A stretch of DNA of 64,000 nt from Candidatus Thorarchaeota archaeon MP8T_1 (GCA_002825465.1 PJER01000001.1:157865-221864), one strand, 5' to 3'; numbered from the stretch's first letter, positions 18,589 through 27,646 are shown. Notes: a model not told the origin generated them from the sequence alone. Translations and numbers: made by a program.

Positions 18589-18987
18589 ATGACTCAAGCA
18601 AGAGTTCTAAAAATTGAGAAGGGTGACACTATCACTCTCCCAGCAGAGTTCATTGAGAAAATCGGTCATAAATATGGTTTGACCATTCTCATTATGAAAG
18701 ATGGCAATGTGAAAATGTACCCGGTTGATAGCGCGCATGTTATGTACCTAAAACTCGTGATTGATAAACTCAGTAAAAGCTTCCTTGAAGAGCTCACAAT
18801 GGTCTTTATGGAGGTAGGGCTTGAGGATATTCTATTCACTAGCGGTATCTGTCAAGCGGCAGACCAGTGTTATTATGAGTGCTATTTTACTCCACAACAA
18901 TTGACAGTTGAAGTGGACGCCTTCAATAGAAGACTGAATAAAATAACAGGTGTCAATCAGGTCATACTCCAAGATGTTCCTAAATAA
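18589..18987 (+). CDS. AbrB/SpoVT-like N-terminal domain protein
   Basis: 132 residues from ATG 18589, which has AAAGG 4 nt upstream; the ATG at 18550 has none. Residues 4-45 (VLKIEKGDTITLPAEFIEKIG, then K-Y-G-L-T-I-L) resemble the swapped-hairpin AbrB DNA-binding fold. The rest (about 55-132) is a second domain with four Cys (three in C-Q-A-A-D-Q-C-Y-Y-E-C) and a D-V-P-K end, unlike plain AbrB regulators. A 15-codon ORF (18570-18617) with a strong GGAGG overlaps the start out of frame and might couple or modulate translation. Likely a regulator, target unknown. Confidence 0.5.
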   Translation: MTQARVLKIEKGDTITLPAEFIEKIGHKYGLTILIMKDGNVKMYPVDSAHVMYLKLVIDKLSKSFLEELTMVFMEVGLEDILFTSGICQAADQCYYECYFTPQQLTVEVDAFNRRLNKITGVNQVILQDVPK

Positions 18988-19048
18988 TCAAACATCAGTT
19001 CATTCAGGTACATGAGTTATACAAACGCTTAGGGGACATTTCGTTCAT

Positions 19049-19936
19049 ATGACAGGTCTTGCAACGCGACCGGAAGTACAGCGTGATGCAGACCCAGTTC
19101 AAATCTTGAAACTTTTACATAGGCATCTGAAAGATGCTTTCAAACCCATAGAGAACAAGACTAGATGCGCAGTCCTCTTTTCCGGTGGTGTTGATAGTTC
19201 TCTTGCTGCTATGATGACAAAGAAAGTGTGTGATAATACATTACTAATCACTGCCCGTGCAGAGAACTCGCATGATGCTAAAAATGCTATTCGTGCAGCA
19301 AGATTGATGAATTTACCACTTGTGGAAATCGAACTTACTTCGAGAATGATTTGGAACATACTGCCTGAAATAATGAAGGAAATTGATAGTAGGAAGAGAA
19401 TGGATATAGAGATAGTAATCCCCTTCTTTGTTGCAGCGAGAGAGGCGAAATCAAGAGGTTATGAACTTCTGGTGTCAGGACAAGGTCCAGATGAAATATT
19501 CGGGGGATATGCAAGATACGAGAAGATGATGGTTGAAAAAGGTCCACAGGCTGTAGAGATGGCACTCTGGGCAGATTTCTCCATTACTGATCAAGTCAAT
19601 CTAACACGAGACTCGAAAGCTGTCAAGGCACATGGAATCGATGTGTTTTTCCCATACTCGTATACAGAGTTTGCTAGGACTGCTTTGACTATACCAGCTT
19701 CTTTGAACATCATTCCATCTAAGCGACCTTCCAGAAAACTAGTCTTTCGTGAATTAGCAATGAATCTCGGAGTGCCTGCGGAGGTTGCGCTCACTCCAAA
19801 GAAAGCAACACAGTACAGTTCAGGTTCTGCACGACTATTAGAACAAGCTATTCGTGATAATGTATATGCAATGAGAGGATTAACAAAGAGAGAGTTATCT
19901 TCTGCAATTCAAGATTTTCTGGATTCATTTATCTAA
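19049..19936 (+). CDS. Asparagine-synthase-like PP-loop ATPase (no glutaminase domain)
   Basis: 295 residues. FSGGVDSS near residue 50 is the PP-loop that binds ATP pyrophosphate, and SGQGPDEIFGGYARY near residue 150 matches the SGxGxDExFGGY block of asparagine synthetase B. The N-terminal glutamine-hydrolysing domain with its Cys nucleophile is absent, so it would have to use free ammonia, a partner amidase or another nucleophile. The 3' end is 4 bp from a convergent ThiS/MoaD-like gene, which raises the possibility of a sulfur-transfer or modification role. True asparagine synthesis is not established. Confidence 0.65.
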   Translation: MTGLATRPEVQRDADPVQILKLLHRHLKDAFKPIENKTRCAVLFSGGVDSSLAAMMTKKVCDNTLLITARAENSHDAKNAIRAARLMNLPLVEIELTSRMIWNILPEIMKEIDSRKRMDIEIVIPFFVAAREAKSRGYELLVSGQGPDEIFGGYARYEKMMVEKGPQAVEMALWADFSITDQVNLTRDSKAVKAHGIDVFFPYSYTEFARTALTIPASLNIIPSKRPSRKLVFRELAMNLGVPAEVALTPKKATQYSSGSARLLEQAIRDNVYAMRGLTKRELSSAIQDFLDSFI

Positions 19937-19940
19937 GATC

Positions 19941-20159
19941 TTAGCCGCCAGCAATTCTCGGTAGAATTACAACGCTTTCATTTTCATCTAGCTGAAAGTC
20001 CAAGGGAACACTCTTTCCATCAACTAAGACAACGTGATCAGTGGATAGACCAAGATCAATAAGCAATTGAGCAACCGTCTTCGCTTCTTCCAAGGTGATC
20101 TTTTGAATTCGTTTTTCCTTGAGTGTATCCGACAAATGTTCCACCAAATGAATATACAC
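19941..20159 (-). CDS. ThiS/MoaD/SAMP-like ubiquitin-fold sulfur carrier
   Basis: 72 residues from GTG 20159. It ends in I-A-G-G, the diglycine needed for adenylation and thiocarboxylation, and its V-L-V-D-G-K followed by D-E-N-E-S-V-V-I-L-P-R-I-A-G-G matches the last strands of beta-grasp sulfur carriers. Such proteins deliver sulfur to molybdopterin, thiazole or tRNA thiolation, or modify proteins. No E1-like MoeB/ThiF gene is in the window. Convergent with the PP-loop ATPase gene. Confidence 0.75.
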   Translation of the reverse strand: MYIHLVEHLSDTLKEKRIQKITLEEAKTVAQLLIDLGLSTDHVVLVDGKSVPLDFQLDENESVVILPRIAGG

Positions 20160-20435
20160 GTCCGGCCTTATGAGGTTAATTCACACAGCATTCTTCGACA
20201 AAGAGCTAAGGAGAAATCAGCAATCAGCGTTGTTCTGTCGTTAGGAATAAATAGTATAACGAGCTCAAAATCCTGTCGGCATTAACCGAAGGAGATAGAG
20301 AATAATCGGTGATAGTCGTTACAAAACTATCGGCTTCAACGCAATATTCATAAGAACCTTGCCAGAACCACCTTAAAATAATGACGTAACGCAATTCGAC
20401 GTTCACCGATTTGTTATACAAGGAGAGAATTGCCT
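20160..20435. promoter_or_regulatory. Divergent intergenic region before HMG-CoA synthase
   Basis: 276 bp between the divergent ThiS-like gene and HMG-CoA synthase. A TATA-like CCTTAAAATAATG at about 20372-20384 is suitably placed for the HMG-CoA synthase transcript. No RNA gene or ORF with support is seen. Confidence 0.4.
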
Positions 20436-21479
20436 ATGGTTGGTATTATTGGATATGGAGTCTACATCCCACGCTATCGGATAAAAACTACAGACATTGC
20501 GGAAGTCTGGGGTGATTTTAGTGGGACTATCGGAAAAGGACTTGGTGTCTTTGAAAAATCAGTTCCAGGACCCGATGAAGATGTTGCCACAATTTCTGTA
20601 GAGGCAGCACGCAATGCAGTAAAACGCGCAGAGATAGATCCTAGAGAAATTGGAGCAGTATATGTTGGGTCTGAGTCTCATCCCTACGCGGTAAAACCCA
20701 CAGGAACAATTGTTGCTGAAGCAATTGGAACAACTCATGATATGACATGTGCAGATTTGGAATTCGCATGTAAAGCCGGTACCGCGGGTATTCAGATGGC
20801 AATGGGACTTGTGCAATCTAAGATGATTAAGATCGGCTTGGCAATTGGCTCAGATACAGCACAGGGAAGACCTGGTGATGCACTAGAATATTCAGCAGCA
20901 GCAGGTGGCGCAGCTTTTCTGATTGGGATGAAAAAGCCACTAGCGACAATCAATGAAACAGTATCGTTTACCACTGATACTCCAGACTTTTGGAGAAGAG
21001 AAGGTGAGGACTATCCATCACATGGCGCGCGATTTACTGGGGAACCAGCTTACTTTCGACATGTTGAAGCAGGTGCAAAATCCTTGTTGAAGAAAACAAA
21101 GACGACAATTGACGATTATGATTACTTTGTATTCCACATGCCAAATGGAAAATTCCCAGTCGCAATGGGTGCACAATTAGGTGTCCCCGCAGCGAAGCTT
21201 GAAGATAGTCTTGTTGTACGTCAGATTGGCAATACCTATTCAGGTTCTGCTATGATGGGATTGGCACGACTTTTGGATATTGCTAAACCTGGATCAAGAA
21301 TCTTTATGGTAGCCTATGGTTCAGGTGCAGGAAGTGATGCTTTCTCAATAACAGTTGAAGATGATATAGAAGAGAGGAGAGGAGAAGTTCCTACCGTTGA
21401 TGATTATATCAATCGTAAGACCTACGTAGATTATGCAACATATGCAAAGTACCGGAGGAAAATCAAAGCACTTGGTTAA
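20436..21479 (+). CDS. Hydroxymethylglutaryl-CoA synthase
   Basis: 347 residues from ATG 20436 with AAGGAG about 10 nt upstream (TTG 20430 is closer to the Shine-Dalgarno and also possible). The thiolase-fold nucleophile is in LEFACKAGT, the catalytic His in FHMPNGKFP, and [11 protein letters not shown] is a conserved C-terminal block. It condenses acetyl-CoA with acetoacetyl-CoA for the mevalonate pathway that makes archaeal isoprenoid lipids. It is followed after 12 bp by an acetyl-CoA acetyltransferase and then a DUF35 protein; in archaea these three form a channelling complex. Confidence 0.95.
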   Translation: MVGIIGYGVYIPRYRIKTTDIAEVWGDFSGTIGKGLGVFEKSVPGPDEDVATISVEAARNAVKRAEIDPREIGAVYVGSESHPYAVKPTGTIVAEAIGTTHDMTCADLEFACKAGTAGIQMAMGLVQSKMIKIGLAIGSDTAQGRPGDALEYSAAAGGAAFLIGMKKPLATINETVSFTTDTPDFWRREGEDYPSHGARFTGEPAYFRHVEAGAKSLLKKTKTTIDDYDYFVFHMPNGKFPVAMGAQLGVPAAKLEDSLVVRQIGNTYSGSAMMGLARLLDIAKPGSRIFMVAYGSGAGSDAFSITVEDDIEERRGEVPTVDDYINRKTYVDYATYAKYRRKIKALG

Positions 21480-21491
21480 GGAGGTCTAAGA

Positions 21492-22652
21492 ATGGGAAAT
21501 AGAGTAGCAATTGCTGGAGTTGGAATGGCAAAGTTTGGAGAACTTTGGGACAAAAATATTAGAGACCTCTCTCTAGAGGCTGGAATGTATGCAATTTTTG
21601 ACGCGGGAGTACCTGGGTCAGATATTGATGGTATGGTCATAGGAAACATGAGTGCGGGTAGATTCACTGGCCAAGAGCATCTTGGTGCCCTTGCTGTGGA
21701 TATGGGGGGTCTTGGCGATATTCCTGCGTACAGTGTTGAAGCTGCTTGTGCTAGCGGCGGTGCAGCTGTCAGGCAAGCCTACATGGCAATCAAATCAGGT
21801 GAACATGATGTCATGCTTGTTCTTGGTAGCGAAAAGATGAGTGATGTCAATCAGACTGAAGCAATGAATACAATTTCTGTTGCTAGTGATTGGGAATGGG
21901 AAGGCATGTTTGGTGCAACATTCCCTGCACTTTATGCATTTATGGCACGAAGACATATGCACGAGTTTGGAACCACTGAGGAACATCTAGCACTACCTAC
22001 AGTGAAAAATCATGCAAATGCGGTACATAATGAATTTGCTCAGTTTCAAAAAGCAGTACCACTTGAAGTTGTGATGAAATCTGGAATGCTTGCAGACCCT
22101 CTGCGAGTACTACATTCTTCTCCAGTTACTGATGGAGCTGCAGGTCTTGTGATGTGCAGAGAGGATCTAGCTAGGAAATACACAGATACTCCTGTCTATA
22201 TTGAATCATCAGAACAACGTAGTGATACTCTTGCATTGCATGATAGAAAATCCATCACTAGAATGGATGCAGTTGTGACCTCAACCAAAAATGCACTCAA
22301 AGAAGCAAATCTCGAAATCAAGGATATAGATGTTCTTGAGTTGCACGATAGTTTCTCCATAGGTGAGATCATACTGACTGAAGATGTTGGAATCTGTCCA
22401 AAGGGTGAAGGTGGAAAAACCCTACAAGAAGGTATCACTGAGATAGGTGGTAAATTCCCTGTCAACACATCTGGCGGTCTCAAGGCTCGCGGTCACCCAG
22501 TAGGTGCGACAGGAGTGGCACAGATAGTCGAGATAGCTTTGCAGCTCAGAGGTGATGCGGATAAGCGTCAAGTCGATGGAGCAGAGAAAGGACTCGCAGT
22601 GAACATAGGTGGTACAGGTGCCACCAGTATAGTTCACATTATTGGGAGATGA
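21492..22652 (+). CDS. Acetyl-CoA acetyltransferase (archaeal thiolase)
   Basis: 386 residues. The nucleophilic Cys is in VEAACASGGAAV, and the C-terminal catalytic block GGLKARGHPVGATG carries the conserved His; in this archaeal clade the second Cys-containing motif of classic thiolases is altered. LELHDSFSI matches the conserved D-A-F/D-S-F region. It makes acetoacetyl-CoA and passes it to HMG-CoA synthase. Shine-Dalgarno AAGGAGG is 8 nt before the ATG. The stop is 6 bp before the DUF35 gene. Confidence 0.92.
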   Translation: MGNRVAIAGVGMAKFGELWDKNIRDLSLEAGMYAIFDAGVPGSDIDGMVIGNMSAGRFTGQEHLGALAVDMGGLGDIPAYSVEAACASGGAAVRQAYMAIKSGEHDVMLVLGSEKMSDVNQTEAMNTISVASDWEWEGMFGATFPALYAFMARRHMHEFGTTEEHLALPTVKNHANAVHNEFAQFQKAVPLEVVMKSGMLADPLRVLHSSPVTDGAAGLVMCREDLARKYTDTPVYIESSEQRSDTLALHDRKSITRMDAVVTSTKNALKEANLEIKDIDVLELHDSFSIGEIILTEDVGICPKGEGGKTLQEGITEIGGKFPVNTSGGLKARGHPVGATGVAQIVEIALQLRGDADKRQVDGAEKGLAVNIGGTGATSIVHIIGR

Positions 22653-22658
22653 TATCAA

Positions 22659-23081
22659 ATGGCAGAACAAGGTGTTGCTCAAGTCTGGCGACGAATACAT
22701 TCAATGTACAGGATTGAAGGAAATATGTGTGAAACATGTAGTACCCACTTCTTCCCTCCACGTCCCGTATGTCCAGAATGTAGAAGAAAAGGAAAACTAG
22801 TCGATTTCACTTTCAAGGGATTGGGTAAAATCTACTCATTCTCCATAGTGCGTCAAGCTCCTGAAGATTTCAAACGACAAATCCCGTATGTCGTTGCTCA
22901 AGTCGAACTCGATGAAGGTACTCGATTGACAGCGCAAGTTGTTAATATTGATCCTGAAGATGTCAAAATTGGAATGCGCGTCCGTGCTTGCTTCCGAAAA
23001 ATCAAGGAATTTGGTCAAGGTGGGATTATTGTCTACGGGTACAAGTTCGAGCCTGTAATGAAAGTCACAGGACATGAGTAG
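22659..23081 (+). CDS. DUF35 zinc-ribbon/OB-fold protein of the HMG-CoA synthase-thiolase complex
   Basis: 140 residues. The zinc ribbon C-E-T-C followed by C-P-E-C (residues about 22-42) leads into an OB fold, the DUF35 architecture. In archaea this protein bridges thiolase and HMG-CoA synthase and shares their CoA-binding site, allowing direct transfer of acetoacetyl-CoA. The order synthase-thiolase-DUF35 with short gaps matches the known archaeal arrangement. It is convergent with a metallophosphoesterase gene, 2 bp apart. Confidence 0.92.
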   Translation: MAEQGVAQVWRRIHSMYRIEGNMCETCSTHFFPPRPVCPECRRKGKLVDFTFKGLGKIYSFSIVRQAPEDFKRQIPYVVAQVELDEGTRLTAQVVNIDPEDVKIGMRVRACFRKIKEFGQGGIIVYGYKFEPVMKVTGHE

Positions 23082-23083
23082 AC

Positions 23084-23743
23084 TCAAAGATTAATCTCAG
23101 TAATGGATCCTACTGTTGGTAGAGCCACGTTAAATACCGGCGTGGACTCTACTACAACTTTGTTTTCTATTGAATCATGAATATGCCCATGCACAATTAA
23201 TGAGGGTCTATGATTTTCTATCGCCTTTCCAAACCACCAAGAGAATGATAATTCATTTTCTGCAAGAGGACTATAATGGGATAAGATGATTACTTCAGAT
23301 GCAAAAGCAGCTAGTTCTTTGAGGGATTGCGAAATCCATCGAGTCTGTTTTTCAAACACAGAACGAATGGCAGAAACCTCCTTTACCCGCCCACTAACAA
23401 TGGATACTCCTACAATTCCGATGTTTGAATCCTTTATTGAAAAAGAGGTCGATTCGTTGTCAAGGAATATCACACGTCTTCCGACCAAGTTCACAATTTG
23501 TTGTTCATTATGGGATATATTGTAGTCTTCATTTCCAAAGCAGGCTACGATTGGAATCCCTCTGAAGTATGAATCGATTGCATCGATAACAATTGGATAA
23601 CCCTCTGAATTCCCTCGATTTACAATATCTCCTGCTAAAAGGAAAATATCAGGTCTGTCTATATTTTTGAGAGAATTCTCAAATTGAGAGAAGAACCGAG
23701 GATAGTGAATGTCAGCCACTGCTGCAATTTTCATGTGTTTCAT
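23084..23743 (-). CDS. Calcineurin-like metallophosphoesterase, paralogue 1
   Basis: 219 residues. The metal ligands are visible in order: D-I-H (near residue 12), G-D-I-V-N-R-G, G-N-E-D (in place of GNHD), L-S-H-Y-S and G-H-I-H. The substrate (nucleotide, phosphoprotein or other phosphoester) cannot be told from sequence. Its start overlaps the upstream paralogue's stop by 4 bp (ATGA), so the two come from tandem duplication and are co-translated. Confidence 0.88.
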   Translation of the reverse strand: MKHMKIAAVADIHYPRFFSQFENSLKNIDRPDIFLLAGDIVNRGNSEGYPIVIDAIDSYFRGIPIVACFGNEDYNISHNEQQIVNLVGRRVIFLDNESTSFSIKDSNIGIVGVSIVSGRVKEVSAIRSVFEKQTRWISQSLKELAAFASEVIILSHYSPLAENELSFSWWFGKAIENHRPSLIVHGHIHDSIENKVVVESTPVFNVALPTVGSITEINL

Positions 23744-24435
23744 TCCCAGATGTCTAATTCAGTGATTCTACCAACAGCTGGTAGAGACACGTTATGAATC
23801 AATGTATTTCCAATCATTGCCTTGTGTATCTTTGAATTGTGCACATGTCCATGGATGACCAAATCTGGTTGATAGTCCCTAACAACTCTGTAGAATTTTC
23901 TACTCCCTAACCAGGAGAATGCTCGTTCATCCTCACCTTCACATGTTTCTAGACAGGGGCTATAATGCATTAGAAGAATTTTCTTGTCAATGGATTCATC
24001 CATCTTCTTAAGAAGTGAAGCCGCTCTTCTAGCCCGTCTCTCGAATACTCCCTTAACTCTAGGCATATTTCTTCGTTGCCAGCTTGTTGCTTTATCGAGA
24101 GACCCTTGTGTGCCAATTATTCCAAGTTTTAACGAGTCAATTTCAATAGTTGTTGATTTTTCATCAAGAAAGACCATCCTATCCCCAATCAAGGAGAGTA
24201 TCTCTTTTCGTACCTCATTATACTCCTCATTTCCAAAACAAGCAACTATGGGAAAACCAGTACCTAATTTCTCCTCGATTAGGTCAAGGATCGTCAAATA
24301 TTCTTCAGCTTTACCTCTATTGATCATGTCACCAGCAAAGAAGAAGACCTCAGGTGCACTGAATTGCTCTAGAGATTGCTTGAATTCAGGAAGGAATCTC
24401 GGACAATGTACATCTGCGACAGCTAGCATCTTCAC
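23740..24435 (-). CDS. Calcineurin-like metallophosphoesterase, paralogue 2
   Basis: 231 residues from GTG 24435 (ATG 24429 is equally possible). Ligands: D-V-H, G-D-M-I-N-R-G, G-N-E-E, M-H-Y-S and G-H-V-H. Both paralogues share the unusual G-N-E-(D/E) in place of G-N-H, so one canonical metal-site or catalytic His is replaced in both, which may define a subfamily. The gene is divergent from the PPAT-DPCK fusion with a very short promoter region. Confidence 0.88.
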   Translation of the reverse strand: MKMLAVADVHCPRFLPEFKQSLEQFSAPEVFFFAGDMINRGKAEEYLTILDLIEEKLGTGFPIVACFGNEEYNEVRKEILSLIGDRMVFLDEKSTTIEIDSLKLGIIGTQGSLDKATSWQRRNMPRVKGVFERRARRAASLLKKMDESIDKKILLMHYSPCLETCEGEDERAFSWLGSRKFYRVVRDYQPDLVIHGHVHNSKIHKAMIGNTLIHNVSLPAVGRITELDIWE

Positions 24436-24522
24436 TAGTTAATACATCCCTTTTCGTTGAAACTTGAAAGGAAACCAATTATATTAAGTGTTCCAATTTC
24501 GGTTAATTATAGCGTGAGTGAT

Positions 24523-25509
24523 ATGGTAACATGGGCTTTGAATCTCTTTGATCGTCTTCATCTTGGGCATCAGATCATGATTGATCGGTTAGCAGAAATG
24601 CCAGACCCCGTTGCTGGTGTGACTGATGGTGATCTAATCAGCAGAGATTTAGAACTAGAAAGTCTAATTCAACCACTTGATATACGTATCAAGCGACTTA
24701 AGGAGTATATCACAGATTGCAAATTAGATGGGATAATAGAGGTTAGAGGTATCACAAAGAACGAAGAGCTACTCTCCTTGGATGAAGATGCAGTATTTTT
24801 GATGTACGAAGGACCATGCTGTACAGAGATTCAATCAGGTGCTTTGGATTTCAGAAAGAAGAAACTTGGTGTTGAAGATAGTATCGAATTTTTACTACCT
24901 GTTCGTGCTCATGATGGTGACAAACTGGCATCAGCTAGAATCAGAAATGGACAAATTGATCGACTCGGAAGGAAACTAAGGGGAACCCAAGAACCACCTC
25001 GGCTTCTTCAATTCGGAGGACGAGCGGGATTAGCTACACCAAAAGGAGATGTTTATGATGCCAAGGATGGACCTCCAGAGAAACGAGTCGTCAAAAGAAT
25101 AGAAGACGAGTCTCCAAAGATGGTGATTGCAGTTGGCGACGTAACAGTTGCAACAATTCTAGACCTAGGGTACACACCTCATGTAATGATAATTGACGGT
25201 ATTACAAAGAGAGGAACATATCAAAGAGAATTCCAAGCACCGTGTGAGTACCTCATCTATAATCCTGCAGCAGTCATTTATCCTGAAGCTTGGTCGACAA
25301 TTGATACAGCAATACAGAATGAAGAGACCACACTTGTGAAAGTTGATGGAGAAGAAGACCTACTTGGTTTTCCTGCAGTTTTATTAGCTCCAGAAGGTTC
25401 TGTTTTACTCTATGGTCAGCCAGATGTTGGTATAGTTTGGGTTCCAATCACTAAGGAAAATAAGATTCTAGCTCGCGACCTTCTTGAACAGATGCCCATC
25501 ATTGAGTAG
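24523..25509 (+). CDS. Fused phosphopantetheine adenylyltransferase-like / GTP-dependent dephospho-CoA kinase
   Basis: About 328 residues from ATG 24523; GTG 24514 or TTG 24457 are alternatives, but a TATA-like TTATATTAAG (24479-24488) favours the later starts. N-terminal half: FDRLHLGHQ is the nucleotidyltransferase HxGH motif, and S-A-R-I-R-N-G-Q-I-D matches the (S/T)xxR end of archaeal PPAT. C-terminal half: VGDVT, MIIDGITKRG and VDGEEDLLGFP with LLYGQP are the DUF359 (archaeal GTP-dependent DPCK) blocks. It would do the last two steps of CoA synthesis. Odd: the GGT before FD in the first motif is replaced (A-L-N-L-F-D), so PPAT activity is uncertain. Confidence 0.82.
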   Translation: MVTWALNLFDRLHLGHQIMIDRLAEMPDPVAGVTDGDLISRDLELESLIQPLDIRIKRLKEYITDCKLDGIIEVRGITKNEELLSLDEDAVFLMYEGPCCTEIQSGALDFRKKKLGVEDSIEFLLPVRAHDGDKLASARIRNGQIDRLGRKLRGTQEPPRLLQFGGRAGLATPKGDVYDAKDGPPEKRVVKRIEDESPKMVIAVGDVTVATILDLGYTPHVMIIDGITKRGTYQREFQAPCEYLIYNPAAVIYPEAWSTIDTAIQNEETTLVKVDGEEDLLGFPAVLLAPEGSVLLYGQPDVGIVWVPITKENKILARDLLEQMPIIE

Positions 25510-25526
25510 TTGTAGGATAGGTTGAC

Positions 25527-27044
25527 CTAGAATTTTAAGAATACATCAGGTATCTTCTCGATGCAATCGGTGGCAACAATGTGTTCTCCCTTTTCACCTG
25601 CAGCTAATTCACCAGCTACACCAGATACAAAAGCTCCGGCAGAGGCTGCTTGAAATGCATTGCCCCTTCTAGAGAGAAGAGATGCGATTATACCAGTCAA
25701 TACATCACCAGTACCTCCGACTGTCATCGCAGGTACACCAGTTCTGTTGAGTTTTGTTGTTCCATCAGGATACGCAATGACATCTACATGACCTTTAAGT
25801 AAAACTACGCTTTCATATTGCATGGCGGCATCCAGAGCTCGCTGTGTACGATTTTCAAGGTCATTAGACTCACCAATATCTGCGTGCATTATGATCTTCA
25901 ATTCACCCCAATGCGGCGTCAAAACAGTTCTATCGGGATGTAGTTTAATCTGTGATTTTTCAAGAGCCTTGAGACCATCTGCATCAATAACCATGGGTTT
26001 CTGAAGTTCGACCATCCTAGCAATGAAAGTTTGTACAGCAACATAGGTCTCGGGATGTTCTCCTAGACCAGGACCGATGACTGTCACATCATTTTTCATA
26101 GCCAGATCAATAGCCAGGTCGACTGATTCTGGTTGGAAAATTTTTGTTCCCAGACTGGTGACCATCAAGTTTGGATTGTATTCACGAATTGCAGGAACAA
26201 CGGGTTCTGGAGCGAGAATGCTAACTAAATCAGATCCGGTTCTCAATGCTGCCATCCCGGAGAGCGCAGGAGCTCCTGAATATACATCGCTCCCACCGAT
26301 GACCAGAATTTTGCCTGAGTCACCTTTCTTAGCAGTTGTGCTGCGGGGGTAATTATATGCCGCCAAATCACCTGGTCCGCATGTATATGATGCTTCCCTC
26401 GGAATTCCTATTGTTACGATGTGGATTTTACCTGAATGCTCCTTAGCATGCAAAACACCAATTTTTGTTGCATGAAGAGAGATTGTATGATCAGCTTTTA
26501 CAGCATCACCATGGACTGCTCCTGTATCAGAATCAATACCTGTAGGTACATCGATAGAATATTTGGTTGCTTTTGATTTGTTAATGAATTTCACTGCAGT
26601 TAGGAGAGGTTCCCTAAGTTTTGAATGCAGTCCAAATCCCATTATTCCATCAATGAGAATATCTGCTCTTTCAATAGATTTGCAAGATTTAACATCAGAC
26701 TCAGTTTTGAGAGTGGCAATGGATATGCGTTTTAGATTTTTGAGAATATTCCAGTTTGTGGCTGTGTCTTCATTTGAGATAGTCTTCTCATGACCTAAGA
26801 GGAAGACCTCGACATGGGCACCTACCTCATCAAGATACCTTGCTGCAACAATGCCATCTCCACCATTTCCACCAAGACCAGACATAATTACTATTGATTT
26901 ATGCTCAACCTGTTCATTATCAATGATTACTCGAGCAACCTCTCTGCCAGCAATCTGCATTAGAATACTATGCGAAACTCCAAGATATTTAGCATTCAGT
27001 TCAAGAGACCTCATCTCTTGAGTGGAAATCGGGAGTGAATCCAT
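25527..27044 (-). CDS. nnr: Bifunctional NAD(P)HX epimerase / ADP-dependent NAD(P)HX dehydratase
   Basis: 505 residues. The N-terminal YjeF_N epimerase domain (to about 215) has GLGGNGGDGIVAARYL and the D-V-P-T-G-I-D-S-D-T-G block. The C-terminal ribokinase-like dehydratase domain has VIGPGLGEHPET, VIDADGLKAL and GGTGDVLTGII. It repairs hydrated NADH and NADPH. The two-domain fusion is the usual bacterial and archaeal form. Convergent with the CoA gene (17 bp between stops); monocistronic. Confidence 0.93.
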   Translation of the reverse strand: MDSLPISTQEMRSLELNAKYLGVSHSILMQIAGREVARVIIDNEQVEHKSIVIMSGLGGNGGDGIVAARYLDEVGAHVEVFLLGHEKTISNEDTATNWNILKNLKRISIATLKTESDVKSCKSIERADILIDGIMGFGLHSKLREPLLTAVKFINKSKATKYSIDVPTGIDSDTGAVHGDAVKADHTISLHATKIGVLHAKEHSGKIHIVTIGIPREASYTCGPGDLAAYNYPRSTTAKKGDSGKILVIGGSDVYSGAPALSGMAALRTGSDLVSILAPEPVVPAIREYNPNLMVTSLGTKIFQPESVDLAIDLAMKNDVTVIGPGLGEHPETYVAVQTFIARMVELQKPMVIDADGLKALEKSQIKLHPDRTVLTPHWGELKIIMHADIGESNDLENRTQRALDAAMQYESVVLLKGHVDVIAYPDGTTKLNRTGVPAMTVGGTGDVLTGIIASLLSRRGNAFQAASAGAFVSGVAGELAAGEKGEHIVATDCIEKIPDVFLKF

Positions 27045-27166
27045 AACAAGTCACGCTCTTTCTATATTCTGTTTAGGTAAACTTGGTATTTCAATGCAGT
27101 TATTCCAAGTCTGATTAAAGAATAAAATTCATTTGATGATAAACGAAACGTAAGTTGGGATTAATC

Positions 27167-27646
27167 GTGGAAAATAAGGTCGATAATAGGAGCACTAGCT
27201 TTTACATCCTACGATTTGTAAAAGTATCAAGAATCATCTTCTTTGGAAGTTCGATAGGGATTTTAGCTTACTTTACCCTATCAAGTGGAATCGTGGATTA
27301 TCTATCATCAATAGCAGGACCATGTTTCATAATTATAATGGATCTGTTAATGTTTAACAGAAGTAGAAATCATTTCAAGGAATTCTATCTGGTTTCTATC
27401 ATCATATGCCTAATGGCATTGGGTATAACCATGGTGACACTTTTACCGCTCATGCTATTTCTCTACATATCGAATTTTATTGTAGCCCTTTTCTATCTCA
27501 TTGGTCTCGGTGTAATGGGTGTTTCATTTATTGAACTATTCACACTCATCTATCTTACTCGTCCTCAAGAAGATTACAGTGAACCTGTCTGGGAAGAGAA
27601 GGATGAGGTCTGGGATAAGAAAAAGGATACTATCGACATTCAATGA
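27167..27646 (+). CDS. Four-helix membrane protein, unknown function
   Basis: About 159 residues from GTG 27167 (TTG 27155 adds four). Four hydrophobic helices lie between residues 15 and 135, followed by a charged cytoplasmic tail with W-E-E-K-D-E and W-D-K-K-K. Layout resembles the small four-helix proteins at 14-15.5 kb, but I see no clear motif match. Not assigned. Confidence 0.5.
   Translation: MENKVDNRSTSFYILRFVKVSRIIFFGSSIGILAYFTLSSGIVDYLSSIAGPCFIIIMDLLMFNRSRNHFKEFYLVSIIICLMALGITMVTLLPLMLFLYISNFIVALFYLIGLGVMGVSFIELFTLIYLTRPQEDYSEPVWEEKDEVWDKKKDTIDIQ

Noticed and set aside
18002..18601. 199-codon minus-strand ORF
   Set aside because: Antisense of the acidic 16920 protein and the AbrB-like gene start; Ser-rich shadow of acidic codons.
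23984..24442. 152-codon plus-strand ORF
   Set aside because: Fully antisense to metallophosphoesterase paralogue 2, whose metal motifs are intact.
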